Positions 8,942 to 17,673 of a stretch of DNA of 64,000 nucleotides are shown piece after piece. Numbering within the stretch: the stretch's first letter is position 1; every line of letters starts with the position of its first letter. The stretch is from a virus. The notes beneath the pieces were generated by a model. It saw only the letters and a program-made list of their open reading frames with translations, made no database searches and was not told the DNA's origin. The position numbers and the translations under genes are program-made. The stretch spans positions 23,793 through 87,792 of IMG/VR virus record IMGVR_UViG_3300008267_000013; one strand, written 5' to 3'.

Positions 8942-9336
8942 TAGCTGCAAGTGGATATTTTAATCCATTACATGTCGGACACGTAGAATATCTTGAAAAA
9001 GCTAAAGGCTTAGGAGATAAGCTTATTGTTATTGTTAATAATGATTTTCAAGTTAAGCTGAAGGGTTCTAAAGATTTTATGAGTGAACAGGAACGGTTAA
9101 CGATTATTCGTTCACTAAGATGTGTTGATATGGCTATTCTAGCTGTTGACACAGATCCATCTGTCTGTAAATCTCTAGAGATCATCCGTCCTCATGTATT
9201 TGCCAAAGGTGGCGATAGATTCACGTACGAAATCCCAGAATCAAAGATCTGTAGGGAACTAGGAATTGCTATTGTTGACGGTCTAGGAAATAAAATTCAA
9301 AGCTCATCATGGCTATTAAGCCGGAAGGATGGATAA
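8932..9336 (+). CDS. Cytidylyltransferase-like nucleotidyltransferase
   Basis: 134 aa. GYFNPLHVGHVEYLEKAK carries the HxGH motif (HVGH) of the TagD/RfaE-C/GCT nucleotidyltransferase family, and SEQERLTIIRSL is the usual helix after it. The ISSS-type signature near the end is replaced by IQSSSWL. It probably activates a phosphorylated small molecule with CTP or ATP; the substrate is unknown. GGAGG lies just upstream of the ATG. Confidence 0.8.
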   Translation: MRIVAASGYFNPLHVGHVEYLEKAKGLGDKLIVIVNNDFQVKLKGSKDFMSEQERLTIIRSLRCVDMAILAVDTDPSVCKSLEIIRPHVFAKGGDRFTYEIPESKICRELGIAIVDGLGNKIQSSSWLLSRKDG

Positions 9337-9795
9337 ATGTCAGATGTAATACTGCAATGGAAGAAACTATCAGCAAGTGCAAAGGGTCCGCAAAAGGCGC
9401 ATGGTGAAGATGCAGCTTGGGATTTGTTTGCGGACTGTTTCAATAGTCCTTCGAATACTGGCTACATTTCAATTCAACCAGGGGAAACAAAAATTGTGCC
9501 AACTGGTCTGGCTATTATGCCGGAACAGGGTTGGTCTTGCGATATTCGTGGCCGCAGTGGAATGAATAGCAAGGGTAAATTTGCTATTCTTGGACTCGTT
9601 GATTCTTATTATACCGGTCCTTGGGGCATTGTAATACACAATGGTACAGATAAAGAAGTAACAATCCAACATCACGATAAGATCGCCCAGTTTACAGTGC
9701 AGCGTGTATACGACACACGGCTTGTAGAAGTTGAAGACTTTGATGTAAGTGGCGACAAGCGCGGTTCTCATGGGTTCGGATCAACAGGTGGCTAA
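9337..9795 (+). CDS. dut: dUTPase
   Basis: 152 aa, typical trimeric dUTPase length. Conserved motifs appear in order: DAAWDLFAD (motif 1), RGRSGMNSKG (2), LGLVDSYYTGPW (3), a Gln-phase segment DKIAQFTVQ (4) and RGSHGFGSTG (5, the Gly-rich lid). It hydrolyses dUTP to dUMP, the ThyX substrate, and keeps uracil out of DNA. Starts one base after the preceding stop. Confidence 0.92.
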   Translation: MSDVILQWKKLSASAKGPQKAHGEDAAWDLFADCFNSPSNTGYISIQPGETKIVPTGLAIMPEQGWSCDIRGRSGMNSKGKFAILGLVDSYYTGPWGIVIHNGTDKEVTIQHHDKIAQFTVQRVYDTRLVEVEDFDVSGDKRGSHGFGSTGG

Positions 9796-10196
9796 TGGGT
9801 GCTGTCAAAAATAGAAGGAATAGGCACGCTAAAAAGCGAGCAGAGCAGCGTTACAATGTATTACTTAATCGTGAAGATCGTAGGGTTATAGCAGCTAAAA
9901 TTCGTGATAATAACTCTATTTTTATTGGCAGGACCACAAGTACAAAATCTATTCATCTAGTAAAATACAAAGATGAAGAGTATATAGCAGTATACAGTTC
10001 TTCTACCAACTGTCTTGTTACGTTTTTACCAAAAGATTGTAGAATCTACAAGCAATACTTAGAATCTAAGGCGGCACAAAATGAATCGAAAACAACGCCG
10101 ACAGCTGAAAAAGCTAGCAGGCGAAAAAGCAACATCGACAATAGATTTGATGTTGAATATGCCGAGCGAATGCTCAGTCTGCCAGAATCCATATGA
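9795..10196 (+). CDS. Basic hypothetical protein with long 3' overlap
   Basis: 133 aa, Arg/Lys-rich N-terminus (NRRNRHAKKRAEQR). The last 38 codons overlap the next gene in another frame, unusual in this tightly packed but rarely nested genome, so the C-terminal part may be an extension created by stop loss. Function unknown. Confidence 0.5.
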   Translation: MGAVKNRRNRHAKKRAEQRYNVLLNREDRRVIAAKIRDNNSIFIGRTTSTKSIHLVKYKDEEYIAVYSSSTNCLVTFLPKDCRIYKQYLESKAAQNESKTTPTAEKASRRKSNIDNRFDVEYAERMLSLPESI

Positions 10197-10302
10197 TAAA
10201 ACTAATCGAGAAATGGCAATGACATGGTTTGTTGAAGTCTATAACAGTCAAAAAATAGTTAAATTAACCTGCCCAGAATGCCACAATAAAAACAATGGAT
10301 GA
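10081..10302 (+). CDS. Zinc-ribbon protein starting MNRKQRRQLKK
   Basis: 73 aa. The basic start is common among small phage proteins; CSVC and CPEC form a probable zinc ribbon. It overlaps the previous gene by 116 bp and the next by 8 bp. Confidence 0.55.
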   Translation: MNRKQRRQLKKLAGEKATSTIDLMLNMPSECSVCQNPYDKTNREMAMTWFVEVYNSQKIVKLTCPECHNKNNG

Positions 10303-10615
10303 ATACGGTACATCAAAAAAGAAATATGTATTCCATGACCATGACCATCTCCATGCGAAGTTGGTTGTTAAACTTATGGAAGATGGTATAAAGCAGGGCA
10401 TTCTCTTTAGAGAGTTTTTAAAGGCTTATTCAGAGGATAACCCTGATATACGTAAGTGGGTTGAAAATAATCCAAATATGAAAATTAGCAATCGTTCGAT
10501 GGCTAAAAGAAAGATGCAACAACGAAAGCTTGAGTTGATAAATAAAAAGTTTAACCTTGATCAAAAAGAGGTTGATGAAATATTTGACATCCTAGCGGAT
10601 GAATTTGGTGATTAA
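10295..10615 (+). CDS. Hypothetical helical protein
   Basis: 106 aa. A His/Asp-rich patch (FHDHDHLHAK) near the N-terminus is followed by charged helices. Function unknown. The stop overlaps the next ATG (TAATG). Confidence 0.5.
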   Translation: MDEYGTSKKKYVFHDHDHLHAKLVVKLMEDGIKQGILFREFLKAYSEDNPDIRKWVENNPNMKISNRSMAKRKMQQRKLELINKKFNLDQKEVDEIFDILADEFGD

Positions 10616-10863
10616 TGGACTATTTAGGATGTACGGATCAATGTCGAAAAGATAAATGCCCATGCAGCAGAGAAGCGTGCCGGCATTGGATGGATTACAA
10701 AGAAGATTTAAATTGTAGTGTTATAGCGGCTGAAGATCATGGACCTATGACACTTGAGGAAGTCAGTAAAAGAATTGGTTTAACTCTTGTACGCGTTAAA
10801 CAAATTGAAGATGCGGCAATGAATAAGATGAAAAAAAGAATTTTGCCAATACTTCATGAATAA
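10615..10863 (+). CDS. Cys-rich protein with sigma-70 region 4-like helix-turn-helix
   Basis: 82 aa. The first 35 residues hold six Cys and one His (CTDQCRKDKCPCSREACRH), a probable metal cluster. Residues about 45-75 (MTLEEVSKRIGLTLVRVKQIE) match the helix-turn-helix of sigma region 4, which contacts the -35 box. It could be a phage transcription modulator acting on host RNA polymerase; this is inference from the motif. Confidence 0.65.
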   Translation: MDYLGCTDQCRKDKCPCSREACRHWMDYKEDLNCSVIAAEDHGPMTLEEVSKRIGLTLVRVKQIEDAAMNKMKKRILPILHE

Positions 10864-10945
10864 TTTTTTACTTTTGAGGTAGTAGATACTATTTATTATG
10901 TATTTTGCCAATTTTTGGATATTATAAATCCCTAGGAGATAAATA

Positions 10946-11704
10946 ATGGCTGATAAGAAATTACTAGAAGAGGCAACTATTCGCAGATTCATGAAACTAG
11001 CGAATATTGCTCCAACTGAGAAAGGCGTACTAACTGAAGGTACCATGAAAGTTAAACTATCCGGTCAAGAACCAGCTGGTGGCCGTGCTGCGTTCCCAAT
11101 GGCTAGCCAAGGTGTACGTGGTCCAGTACGCGAAGAAGCTGAAGAGGAAATGAAAAAAGAAGGTTGGATGAAAGAAGCCGACGAAGAAGAAGCCGCTCCA
11201 GAAGCTGATGCAGCTGATATGGGCGACATGGCAGGCGACGATATGGGCGCCCCAGCGGAAGGGGGTGATCTAGAGTCTGCTGTTGCAAGCGTTGTTGATG
11301 CATTAAATGGTCTACTAGCTGCTGCGGGTATGGAAGATAAAGAAGTAGAACTAGACTCTGGATCAGAAGAAGGTGGCGAAGAAGCTGCTGGTATGGAAGA
11401 TGAAATGGCTGCTCCAATGGCCGAAGCCAAAGAAGAAGAAGAAAAAGAAGGTAAAAAAGAAGAAGAGGAAGAAGAACTAGAAGAAAGCATTGAACTAGTT
11501 GACGACACTCTTATCGAGAAACTTGTACAACGCGTATCAGCTCGTCTAGTTGCTGAAGCTCGCAAACAAAAAGATGCTAAACTAGCCGAAGCTAAAAAAG
11601 GCGGCGCTGGTAACTGGCTAGCCAAGCCAAAACACTCCAAGCCACCAAAAGCCAAAGGTAACCCAACCAAAGGTGGCACTCCATTCAAGGGTGGAAAGAA
11701 ATAG
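10946..11704 (+). CDS. Acidic virion-type protein
   Basis: 252 aa. The N-terminus (LLEEATIRRFMKLANI) is typical of structural proteins of large marine phages. A low-complexity Glu/Asp/Ala/Met middle (about residues 70-180) is followed by a basic Lys/Pro/Gly tail. Such composition fits an internal head or scaffold-like protein. AGGAG precedes the ATG and an intrinsic terminator follows. Confidence 0.55.
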   Translation: MADKKLLEEATIRRFMKLANIAPTEKGVLTEGTMKVKLSGQEPAGGRAAFPMASQGVRGPVREEAEEEMKKEGWMKEADEEEAAPEADAADMGDMAGDDMGAPAEGGDLESAVASVVDALNGLLAAAGMEDKEVELDSGSEEGGEEAAGMEDEMAAPMAEAKEEEEKEGKKEEEEEELEESIELVDDTLIEKLVQRVSARLVAEARKQKDAKLAEAKKGGAGNWLAKPKHSKPPKAKGNPTKGGTPFKGGKK

Positions 11705-11722
11705 TATTAAGCGGTAAATATT

Positions 11723-11756
11723 AAAAAGAGCGGCTGGGTGACCGGTCGCTCTTTTT
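11723..11756 (+). terminator. Intrinsic terminator, possibly bidirectional
   Basis: A 15-bp stem with loop GTGA, flanked by AAAAA on the left and TTTTT on the right, directly after the acidic virion-type gene. Confidence 0.85.
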
Positions 11757-11764
11757 GTTTGTTC

Positions 11765-11793
11765 TTTACAAGATATTTTGTAAGTGTTAAGAT
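11765..11793 (+). promoter_or_regulatory. Promoter upstream of 11811
   Basis: TTTACA (11765), 17-bp spacer, TAAGAT (11788-11793); the ATG with GGAGG lies 18 bp downstream. Confidence 0.6.
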
Positions 11794-11810
11794 GTATCGG
11801 AGGTGAAAAA

Positions 11811-12176
11811 ATGGTAGATGCTTTTATGTTTTTTGTACTTGGTGTTGTAACGATGAGAGTGTTGCAATTCCTGTTGGGTATAGTTCCAAATTATTATATA
11901 TTTAAACAAGCTGAGTACTCAGCGTTTAGAATACTGGCTGATGTTCATTTACAAAAATTAACTGTTATGAAGATAATTGAGGCTTGTTATTTTGATACAG
12001 GCAGGGGAGATGAATTTTTAGCTATACAAAATGAAGTAAATAAACGCTACAATGATATAATTAGTAAGTGTATAGAACGTATCAAGACTTCACTACCATA
12101 CAAAACTACTTATAATAATCTACAAGAAGCAATAGAAACTCTGATAGAGGAGAAAAGAAATGAACATCAAAGATGA
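11811..12176 (+). CDS. Single-pass membrane protein
   Basis: 121 aa. An N-terminal hydrophobic helix (residues about 3-25, AFMFFVLGVVTMRVLQFLLG) is followed by a charged helical cytoplasmic part. The ATG at 11811 has GGAGGTG 6 bases upstream. Function unknown. Confidence 0.6.
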   Translation: MVDAFMFFVLGVVTMRVLQFLLGIVPNYYIFKQAEYSAFRILADVHLQKLTVMKIIEACYFDTGRGDEFLAIQNEVNKRYNDIISKCIERIKTSLPYKTTYNNLQEAIETLIEEKRNEHQR

Positions 12177-12351
12177 GGCAATGCTGGAAACAATTAGAAA
12201 AATGATCGTAGAAGCAAAGAAGGAAATGGGTAATAAGAAAATCCTAACAGAAGGTAAAACGGCAAAGGAAGTATTTAATCAACACGACAAGAATCTTAAA
12301 GAATATATTCTTGAGAATGTTTTAAAGACCCTATCAGAAACACAAAAGTAA
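12160..12351 (+). CDS. Small helical protein with virion-like N-terminus
   Basis: 63 aa, all charged helix. The segment ETIRKMIVEAKKE resembles the N-terminal motif of virion-type proteins, and KKILTEG resembles a prohead-protease-like I/L-x-E site (inferred). Overlaps both neighbours slightly. Confidence 0.45.
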   Translation: MNIKDEAMLETIRKMIVEAKKEMGNKKILTEGKTAKEVFNQHDKNLKEYILENVLKTLSETQK

Positions 12352-12629
12352 TGACCGTAAAAGATCCTAAAAAAATCATTAGAAATCTTTTCGATAAATA
12401 TGCCACCAAAGAAGAAAATGTGGTGTATGCAGAAAAACTATTTATTATAAATACAGTTATAAATTATTTATTTAAAGATAAACATTATACTTCCATAGAC
12501 AAGGTAAAATTAGTTGAATATGGTGAAATTATTAATAAATATTTAAAGGATGAAGTTGACATCTACTGGAAAGATGATACACTAATGGTTGAGGATGTTG
12601 AGGGTGTTAGAAAACCTAGCGGGGTATAA
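12351..12629 (+). CDS. Hypothetical protein
   Basis: 92 aa, helical and charged, starting in a TAATG junction with the previous gene. No recognised motif. Confidence 0.5.
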   Translation: MTVKDPKKIIRNLFDKYATKEENVVYAEKLFIINTVINYLFKDKHYTSIDKVKLVEYGEIINKYLKDEVDIYWKDDTLMVEDVEGVRKPSGV

Positions 12630-12630
12630 A

Positions 12631-12933
12631 ATGAGGCCAACTGCTTGGAAGCTTTATGAATCTAATGATTGTGTTACCTACAGGATTCAATTTGATGAAG
12701 TACCTTGGAAGTTCAAGAAAGCATTGCATGAAGCTATGAAAGATTGGAAATCTGGTCCATATGGTTGGCATAAAACAACTGGTAACCAACTATATACGTT
12801 TAGTAAAGAATTTAAGAATCTGGAAGACTGGACGCAATGGGCCGAATCATTCCCTATCCAGATAACCGAGAAGCGTGTGTGGGGCGACCGGGAAAAAATC
12901 ATTCTACACGGAAAGAAGACAAAAAATGGCTAG
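12631..12933 (+). CDS. Hypothetical Trp-rich protein
   Basis: 100 aa. The ATG at 12631 is preferred to an earlier one inside the previous gene because it sits directly after that gene's stop. Five or more Trp in a small alpha/beta protein. Function unknown. Confidence 0.5.
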   Translation: MRPTAWKLYESNDCVTYRIQFDEVPWKFKKALHEAMKDWKSGPYGWHKTTGNQLYTFSKEFKNLEDWTQWAESFPIQITEKRVWGDREKIILHGKKTKNG

Positions 12934-13594
12934 AATCACAAAGAAGAGCAAGATCTCAGGTGAACAAGAAATTGCTGTTGAAGAGGATGAATCCGGAAAC
13001 CTAATTATTATGCAGCCACCAGCTGCTCCAGAGGTTAAGTTTCGTAAAATTGGTTTAATTGGCGATGTTGACGAAGAGAAAAGCGCGGACATTATTCAGT
13101 CTCTATATGCACTCAAAGAAATGGGTAGAATCGAAATCCCTCCTGCTACTAAGCGAAGCAAGCCAAAGATCTCCTATGATCCAATCGATTTTATCATCTC
13201 GACTCACGGTGGAAGTGCTAGTGATATGTTTGCGATGTACGATGTGATGCGTGATGTACGCTCAGATGGCTGCGAAATCCACACTTTTGGTGTTGGTAAG
13301 GTTATGAGTGCAGGTGTGTTGCTTCTAGCTGCTGGAACAAAAGGTGAGCGTAAAATTGGTAAGCATTGCCGTGTTATGATGCACTCAGTTATTGGTGGTA
13401 ACAGCGGCCCAATCTTTAATCTTGAGAACGAGATGAAAGAAGTACGCGCAACTCAAGAACGTTATATTCAAGCTCTTAAATCAGAAACAAAAATGTCCAT
13501 TAAACAGATTAATAATTTCTTTAATCGCCATGTTGATATCTATTTATCGGCTGAAGAAGCAGTTAAATTAGGAATTGCTGACATTGTAGTTTAA
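12926..13594 (+). CDS. ClpP-like serine protease (first copy)
   Basis: 222 aa. A ClpP/crotonase fold is shown by DFIISTHGGSASDMF, then Ser128 in KVMSAGVLLLAAG, His153 in RVMMHSVIGG and Asp204 in HVDIYLSAEEAVKLGIAD, a complete Ser-His-Asp triad. The N-terminal 50 residues are an added charged extension. In phages such proteins can act as head maturation proteases or work with a host Clp unfoldase; no capsid gene is nearby to decide. Overlaps the previous gene by 8 bp. Confidence 0.8.
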   Translation: MARITKKSKISGEQEIAVEEDESGNLIIMQPPAAPEVKFRKIGLIGDVDEEKSADIIQSLYALKEMGRIEIPPATKRSKPKISYDPIDFIISTHGGSASDMFAMYDVMRDVRSDGCEIHTFGVGKVMSAGVLLLAAGTKGERKIGKHCRVMMHSVIGGNSGPIFNLENEMKEVRATQERYIQALKSETKMSIKQINNFFNRHVDIYLSAEEAVKLGIADIVV

Positions 13595-13608
13595 GGAAGA
13601 ACATTTAA

Positions 13609-15669
13609 ATGATAAAGAAGAAAGATATAGACCTAGGCTCTATTGTTAAGCAGAGTATCTTAGAATCCAAGAAAGATCTTGGAATTATAGCAGAACAAGA
13701 GAATTCCAAAACAAATAAGAAAAAATTTGTTTACAGGGAGTTTGATCCAATAAGAGACATAAAACTAGTTGACATGAACCCCGGTGCTTGGAGTCTTGCT
13801 GGAAATCCTGATGCTAATGATATTGATGCGGTTTTACAGAATTTAGTAGAAGCCGGCGAAGACCCAATACAGAAAATCAAAAGTTTATTTAAAAATTTAA
13901 ATGAATTGATGAAAGTTACCAAAACATCAGCAGGTTTAACAATAAGTAAAAGCGCTAGAGAATTTTCGTCACAGCAAGAAAAATTTTCTCATGCACAAAT
14001 CATGAGATTACTGTACACAATGTTTGTTGAAAGTAAACCAGGTGTTACAGGAACATGGTTTGAATCTTTTATAGCTAGAGCAGTTGGAGGTTACTCCACA
14101 AACAGAGACGATATAACCATAGAAGATGTGAGAGTTGGTAATAACTTCCTAAGTTTGAAAGTTATCTCATCAGGAACTGATATAACTGGTTCCAAGTTCA
14201 ATTTAGCAAGAGGTATATTATCTGCCGAAGAAGCTGGTGGCGCTGATTCGGGAATCATATATTTAGTGTGCGTAAAAGATACAAATAGTTTTCCTATGTA
14301 TTTTGAAACATTTTCATTTAAAATAAATAAAAATAACTTTTTCAAGTTTGTTTGCAGAAAACCAAACCCAACCGCAGATGAAATAAAAGCGCAAGCAGAG
14401 AGTATTCTTGGCCGTTTTATAGACGCTTTACCAGATAACTTAAAAACTAATCCTAACTTTAAAAAAACACTATCCGAGAATCTAATATTAGAAGGAAGAC
14501 CAGTAACATCAATAAAAATAAAACAATTAACTGCCGCAGCAGAAAATTATGCTACTGATAAGCTTGGTTGGAATAAGCAAGCAGGTGATTTGATTTCACA
14601 CTTTTTCACAAAATATTTTGAAGATTTAGTTGAAAATGTTTATAGTGTTTCTTTAAATATTAAAATAGGTGATAAAAGTCTTTACGAAGCATTAAGCGGC
14701 ACTAAAGAAACTAAGGCATTATTTCCAGGATTCAATGAATTAAAAAAATTAATGAATCCAAATGATAAACCACAACAATCGTTTATAAATGACGTTCTTT
14801 ATTCTAAAATAATGCAAGGCTATTATAATCTCTCTGATAATCACAATGTGTGGTCGTTCGCGGAAACTATTGAGCCAGATAAAAATATTAGAAATCTAGC
14901 TGTAAGAGTAAATAATAGAGAAGTATTATCACCTGAAGAATATAAAATAATTGATGATCACTTAAAAAATAATAGTAGTAAATATGTAAACGCTTGGAAA
15001 ACATTTGTAGAAAATGAAAAGGTTGTTAGTTTCTTTAAATTTCTTGATGAGTTTGCTTATTATGCACAAAAAGCACAAAAAGAAGCATCATCCAGCGCCA
15101 ACCCAGAACAACCTGCTTTAGCTCAACCAGAAATCCCTAGTCAGCCGCAGACAGGACTTCAAAACAAAACTTCATCGTATATTGATCTATTCTTTAAGTA
15201 CGTTAAGACAAACTCTGAAACATTCAAAATATTAAGTCAATCAGAAAATAGTAAGCAATTAGAGGAATCTAAAAAAGATACCGGCTCAAGATTCGAAATG
15301 TCTATCAGTTTAGCTAAAACTTTAGCTAATACTTCCGAGGCTGAACTTGATGATGCGTATGATACTGTGTACGTTGATACAAAATTTTTATTGAAAGAAG
15401 GAACACAACTAGAAAATGAATTAAAAAATGATATATTTATGAAATTGTTTAAAGATAAACACGACTTAGAACAAAGATATTTACAATATTTCGCCTATGG
15501 AGAACTTGAGGGTGCTAAATTATTAACTAGTGTTGTTGATGATTTAAAGAAAGATTCTACAGATTTCTTACAGGGATTAGCTAATAAACAGCCCGTACAA
15601 GAAAATAAAAACAATAAACACTTGACAAAACAATGGGCAATGGATATATTCAATAAGTTGATCAAATAG
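13609..15669 (+). CDS. Large hypothetical protein, possible PD-(D/E)XK-like core
   Basis: 686 aa, unrecognised. Residues about 148-200 (GTWFESFIARAVGG, then DDITIEDVRVGNNFLSLKV) have the spacing E...D...xLK of PD-(D/E)XK nucleases, but the match is weak. A Gln/Pro-rich linker lies near residue 500. The N-terminus (SIVKQSILESKKDL) is like other virion-type proteins. It sits between clpP-like and groEL genes. Confidence 0.45.
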   Translation: MIKKKDIDLGSIVKQSILESKKDLGIIAEQENSKTNKKKFVYREFDPIRDIKLVDMNPGAWSLAGNPDANDIDAVLQNLVEAGEDPIQKIKSLFKNLNELMKVTKTSAGLTISKSAREFSSQQEKFSHAQIMRLLYTMFVESKPGVTGTWFESFIARAVGGYSTNRDDITIEDVRVGNNFLSLKVISSGTDITGSKFNLARGILSAEEAGGADSGIIYLVCVKDTNSFPMYFETFSFKINKNNFFKFVCRKPNPTADEIKAQAESILGRFIDALPDNLKTNPNFKKTLSENLILEGRPVTSIKIKQLTAAAENYATDKLGWNKQAGDLISHFFTKYFEDLVENVYSVSLNIKIGDKSLYEALSGTKETKALFPGFNELKKLMNPNDKPQQSFINDVLYSKIMQGYYNLSDNHNVWSFAETIEPDKNIRNLAVRVNNREVLSPEEYKIIDDHLKNNSSKYVNAWKTFVENEKVVSFFKFLDEFAYYAQKAQKEASSSANPEQPALAQPEIPSQPQTGLQNKTSSYIDLFFKYVKTNSETFKILSQSENSKQLEESKKDTGSRFEMSISLAKTLANTSEAELDDAYDTVYVDTKFLLKEGTQLENELKNDIFMKLFKDKHDLEQRYLQYFAYGELEGAKLLTSVVDDLKKDSTDFLQGLANKQPVQENKNNKHLTKQWAMDIFNKLIK

Positions 15670-15677
15670 GAGGAACC

Positions 15678-17243
15678 GTGAAGGTTTACAACAAAGAATC
15701 AGATTTAAATCAAAAAATTGTATCAGGTGTTAAAAAGTTAGCCGAAGCTGTTGGAACAACATTGGGGCCAAAAGGCCGTAATGTTATAATTCAACAAAAA
15801 GGTAAGACGCCATTCATAACAAAAGATGGAATTTCAGTCGCTTCTCATATTGAATTTGAAGATCCGTTTGAGAACGCTGGCGCTCAAGTTTTAAAGCAAG
15901 TATCGCAGAGGACAGTAGAGGATTGTGGTGATGGTACGACAACATCAACAATTCTTGCAGCTGCTGTATTAACTAAATCGCAGAAGTACATAACTGCTGG
16001 TTCTTCCCCGACAGATATTCGTCGCGGTATGGAGAAGGCTGTTGAAGGCATTGTTGCTAATTTAAAGGATCTTGCAAAGCCAATCTCAAGTGTAGAAGAT
16101 ATTGAACATATAGCGACAATATCAGCAAACGGTGATAAAAAAATTGGTAAACTAATTGCGACAGCTGTTGATAAAGCAGGTGTCGATGGAGCCATTTCTA
16201 TCGAAGAAGGCCGCGCTCTAGAAACAAAATTAGATATCGTAGAAGGATTTCAGTTTGACGCTGGTTACGCCTCTCCGCAATTTATTACCGATGAACGCAA
16301 GGGTTCTGTAAGATATGAAAACGCTCTTGTTCTCGTAACAGACCAAGATATGGAACATATTGATGATATGATCCCTGTTCTAGAGATTGCAGCACGTGAT
16401 AAGCGCCCACTTGTTATTGTTGCCGAATCTGTTGAAGGACAGGCTCTTGCAGCTCTTATCATGAACGCAGTACGTGGTACAATGCGTGTTATGGCTATTA
16501 AAGCCCCACGATATGGTCAAGAACGCAAGAATCTATTAAAAGATCTCTCAATATCAGTTGGAGCTAAGTTTATTTCCAAAGAACACGGCATGTTGCTAAG
16601 AGATGTCAAATTGGTAGATCTAGGCTCAGTTAAGAGCGTAGAATCATTAAAGAATTGGTCAACATTTGTTGGCGGAAAGGGTGATCATGAAGAAATTGAA
16701 AAGCGCATTGAATCACTTAAAAATGAAATTACTCAAACCGATGACCTATCTGAATGTAGCCGCATCCAGGATCGTATCACAAGACTCGCAGCAGGCGTGG
16801 CTATTATATCTGTTGGGGGAGTTACAGAAGTAGATATGATTGAGCGTAAACACCGTATCGAAGATGCGTTATCCGCAGTTAAGAGCGCTCAAGAGGAGGG
16901 AATATTACCTGGTGGTGGCGTAGCTCTGCTGCGTGCAATAGCAGGATTAAATGTTACAGGTGACAATCAAGATGAAGAATTTGGTATACAAATCATCAAA
17001 GACGCATGTGAAGCTCCTATCCGTAAGATAGCCGAAAACTGTAATGAAAAAGCGGATGTCATCATCAATAATTTAACTGGTCGCGATACTTGGATTGGTT
17101 ATGATTTTAAAGATGGAATATATGTAAATTTCCAAACGGTTGGAGTGCTCGATCCTGCAAAAGTAACACGCTGCGCTCTTCAAAATGCTGTGTCAGCAGC
17201 CTCAACTTTATTGACAACAAATTACGCCATTATTGAAGTCTGA
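15678..17243 (+). CDS. groEL: GroEL-type chaperonin
   Basis: 521 aa from a GTG with AGGAGG 6 bases upstream. Group I chaperonin hallmarks: TTLGPKGRNV (P-loop region), GDGTTTSTILA (about residues 84-94, catalytic Asp) and EEGILPGGGVALLRA. It lacks the Gly-Gly-Met tail. No groES-like gene is seen in the window, so it would use a host co-chaperonin or work alone, as reported for some jumbo-phage chaperonins. Likely helps fold phage structural proteins. Confidence 0.93.
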   Translation: MKVYNKESDLNQKIVSGVKKLAEAVGTTLGPKGRNVIIQQKGKTPFITKDGISVASHIEFEDPFENAGAQVLKQVSQRTVEDCGDGTTTSTILAAAVLTKSQKYITAGSSPTDIRRGMEKAVEGIVANLKDLAKPISSVEDIEHIATISANGDKKIGKLIATAVDKAGVDGAISIEEGRALETKLDIVEGFQFDAGYASPQFITDERKGSVRYENALVLVTDQDMEHIDDMIPVLEIAARDKRPLVIVAESVEGQALAALIMNAVRGTMRVMAIKAPRYGQERKNLLKDLSISVGAKFISKEHGMLLRDVKLVDLGSVKSVESLKNWSTFVGGKGDHEEIEKRIESLKNEITQTDDLSECSRIQDRITRLAAGVAIISVGGVTEVDMIERKHRIEDALSAVKSAQEEGILPGGGVALLRAIAGLNVTGDNQDEEFGIQIIKDACEAPIRKIAENCNEKADVIINNLTGRDTWIGYDFKDGIYVNFQTVGVLDPAKVTRCALQNAVSAASTLLTTNYAIIEV

Positions 17244-17290
17244 TAACTATTTATTAGAGGCGGTATTTTTCATGAAAGGGGGGTAGCGAA

Positions 17291-17611
17291 ATGGACCAAC
17301 AAAATAGCTTTAGAGATATAGAAGAAGTGATGATCGAAATTAAGATTGGAACTGAGAGAATAACCAGCAAATTAGAGCAGTTAGGCGATACCATCTCTAA
17401 GCTTGAGAGTTCCATTTCACGTATAGATAGTGCTATCTCCTCTCAAGAAAGAAGACTAATTGTTTTAGAGCAATCTGTTCCTAGAAATTTATTGGAAGAC
17501 CTAGCACTTCTGAAGAATTCACAAGCTAATCAAACAAAGCTTATGTGGCTTATAGGTGGTGCTGCTGTTTCTGGTTGGTTAAAAACAATCTTTACCTTGA
17601 TAACTCAGTAA
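17291..17611 (+). CDS. Coiled-coil protein with C-terminal membrane helix
   Basis: 106 aa. Residues 10-75 are heptad-rich; residues about 86-104 (MWLIGGAAVSGWLKTIFTLI) form one membrane helix. This layout resembles the XhlA group of holin-associated proteins; the endolysin is 7 kb away, so the link is uncertain. The next promoter's -35 lies in its last codons. Confidence 0.55.
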   Translation: MDQQNSFRDIEEVMIEIKIGTERITSKLEQLGDTISKLESSISRIDSAISSQERRLIVLEQSVPRNLLEDLALLKNSQANQTKLMWLIGGAAVSGWLKTIFTLITQ

Positions 17612-17625
17612 GAGTGTGTTACAAT
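17597..17625 (+). promoter_or_regulatory. Promoter embedded in gene end
   Basis: TTGATA at 17597 lies within the last codons of the preceding gene; 17-bp spacer; TACAAT at 17620-17625. Confidence 0.65.
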
Positions 17626-17627
17626 TA

Positions 17628-17661
17628 CCGGGAAGTGGCTTATGCTGCTTCTCGGTTTTTT
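17628..17661 (+). terminator. Intrinsic terminator in a 5' leader (attenuator-like)
   Basis: A 12-bp stem (17628-17655, three G-U pairs) followed by six T, starting at or next to the predicted transcription start and ending 13 bases before the ATG at 17674. Position between promoter and gene suggests attenuation. Confidence 0.65.
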
Positions 17662-17673
17662 ATTGGAGGATAT

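Noticed and set aside
11065-11688. 207-codon Ser/Pro-rich frame on the minus strand
   Set aside because: Low-complexity antisense of the Glu/Ala-rich virion-type gene; no start signal or promoter.
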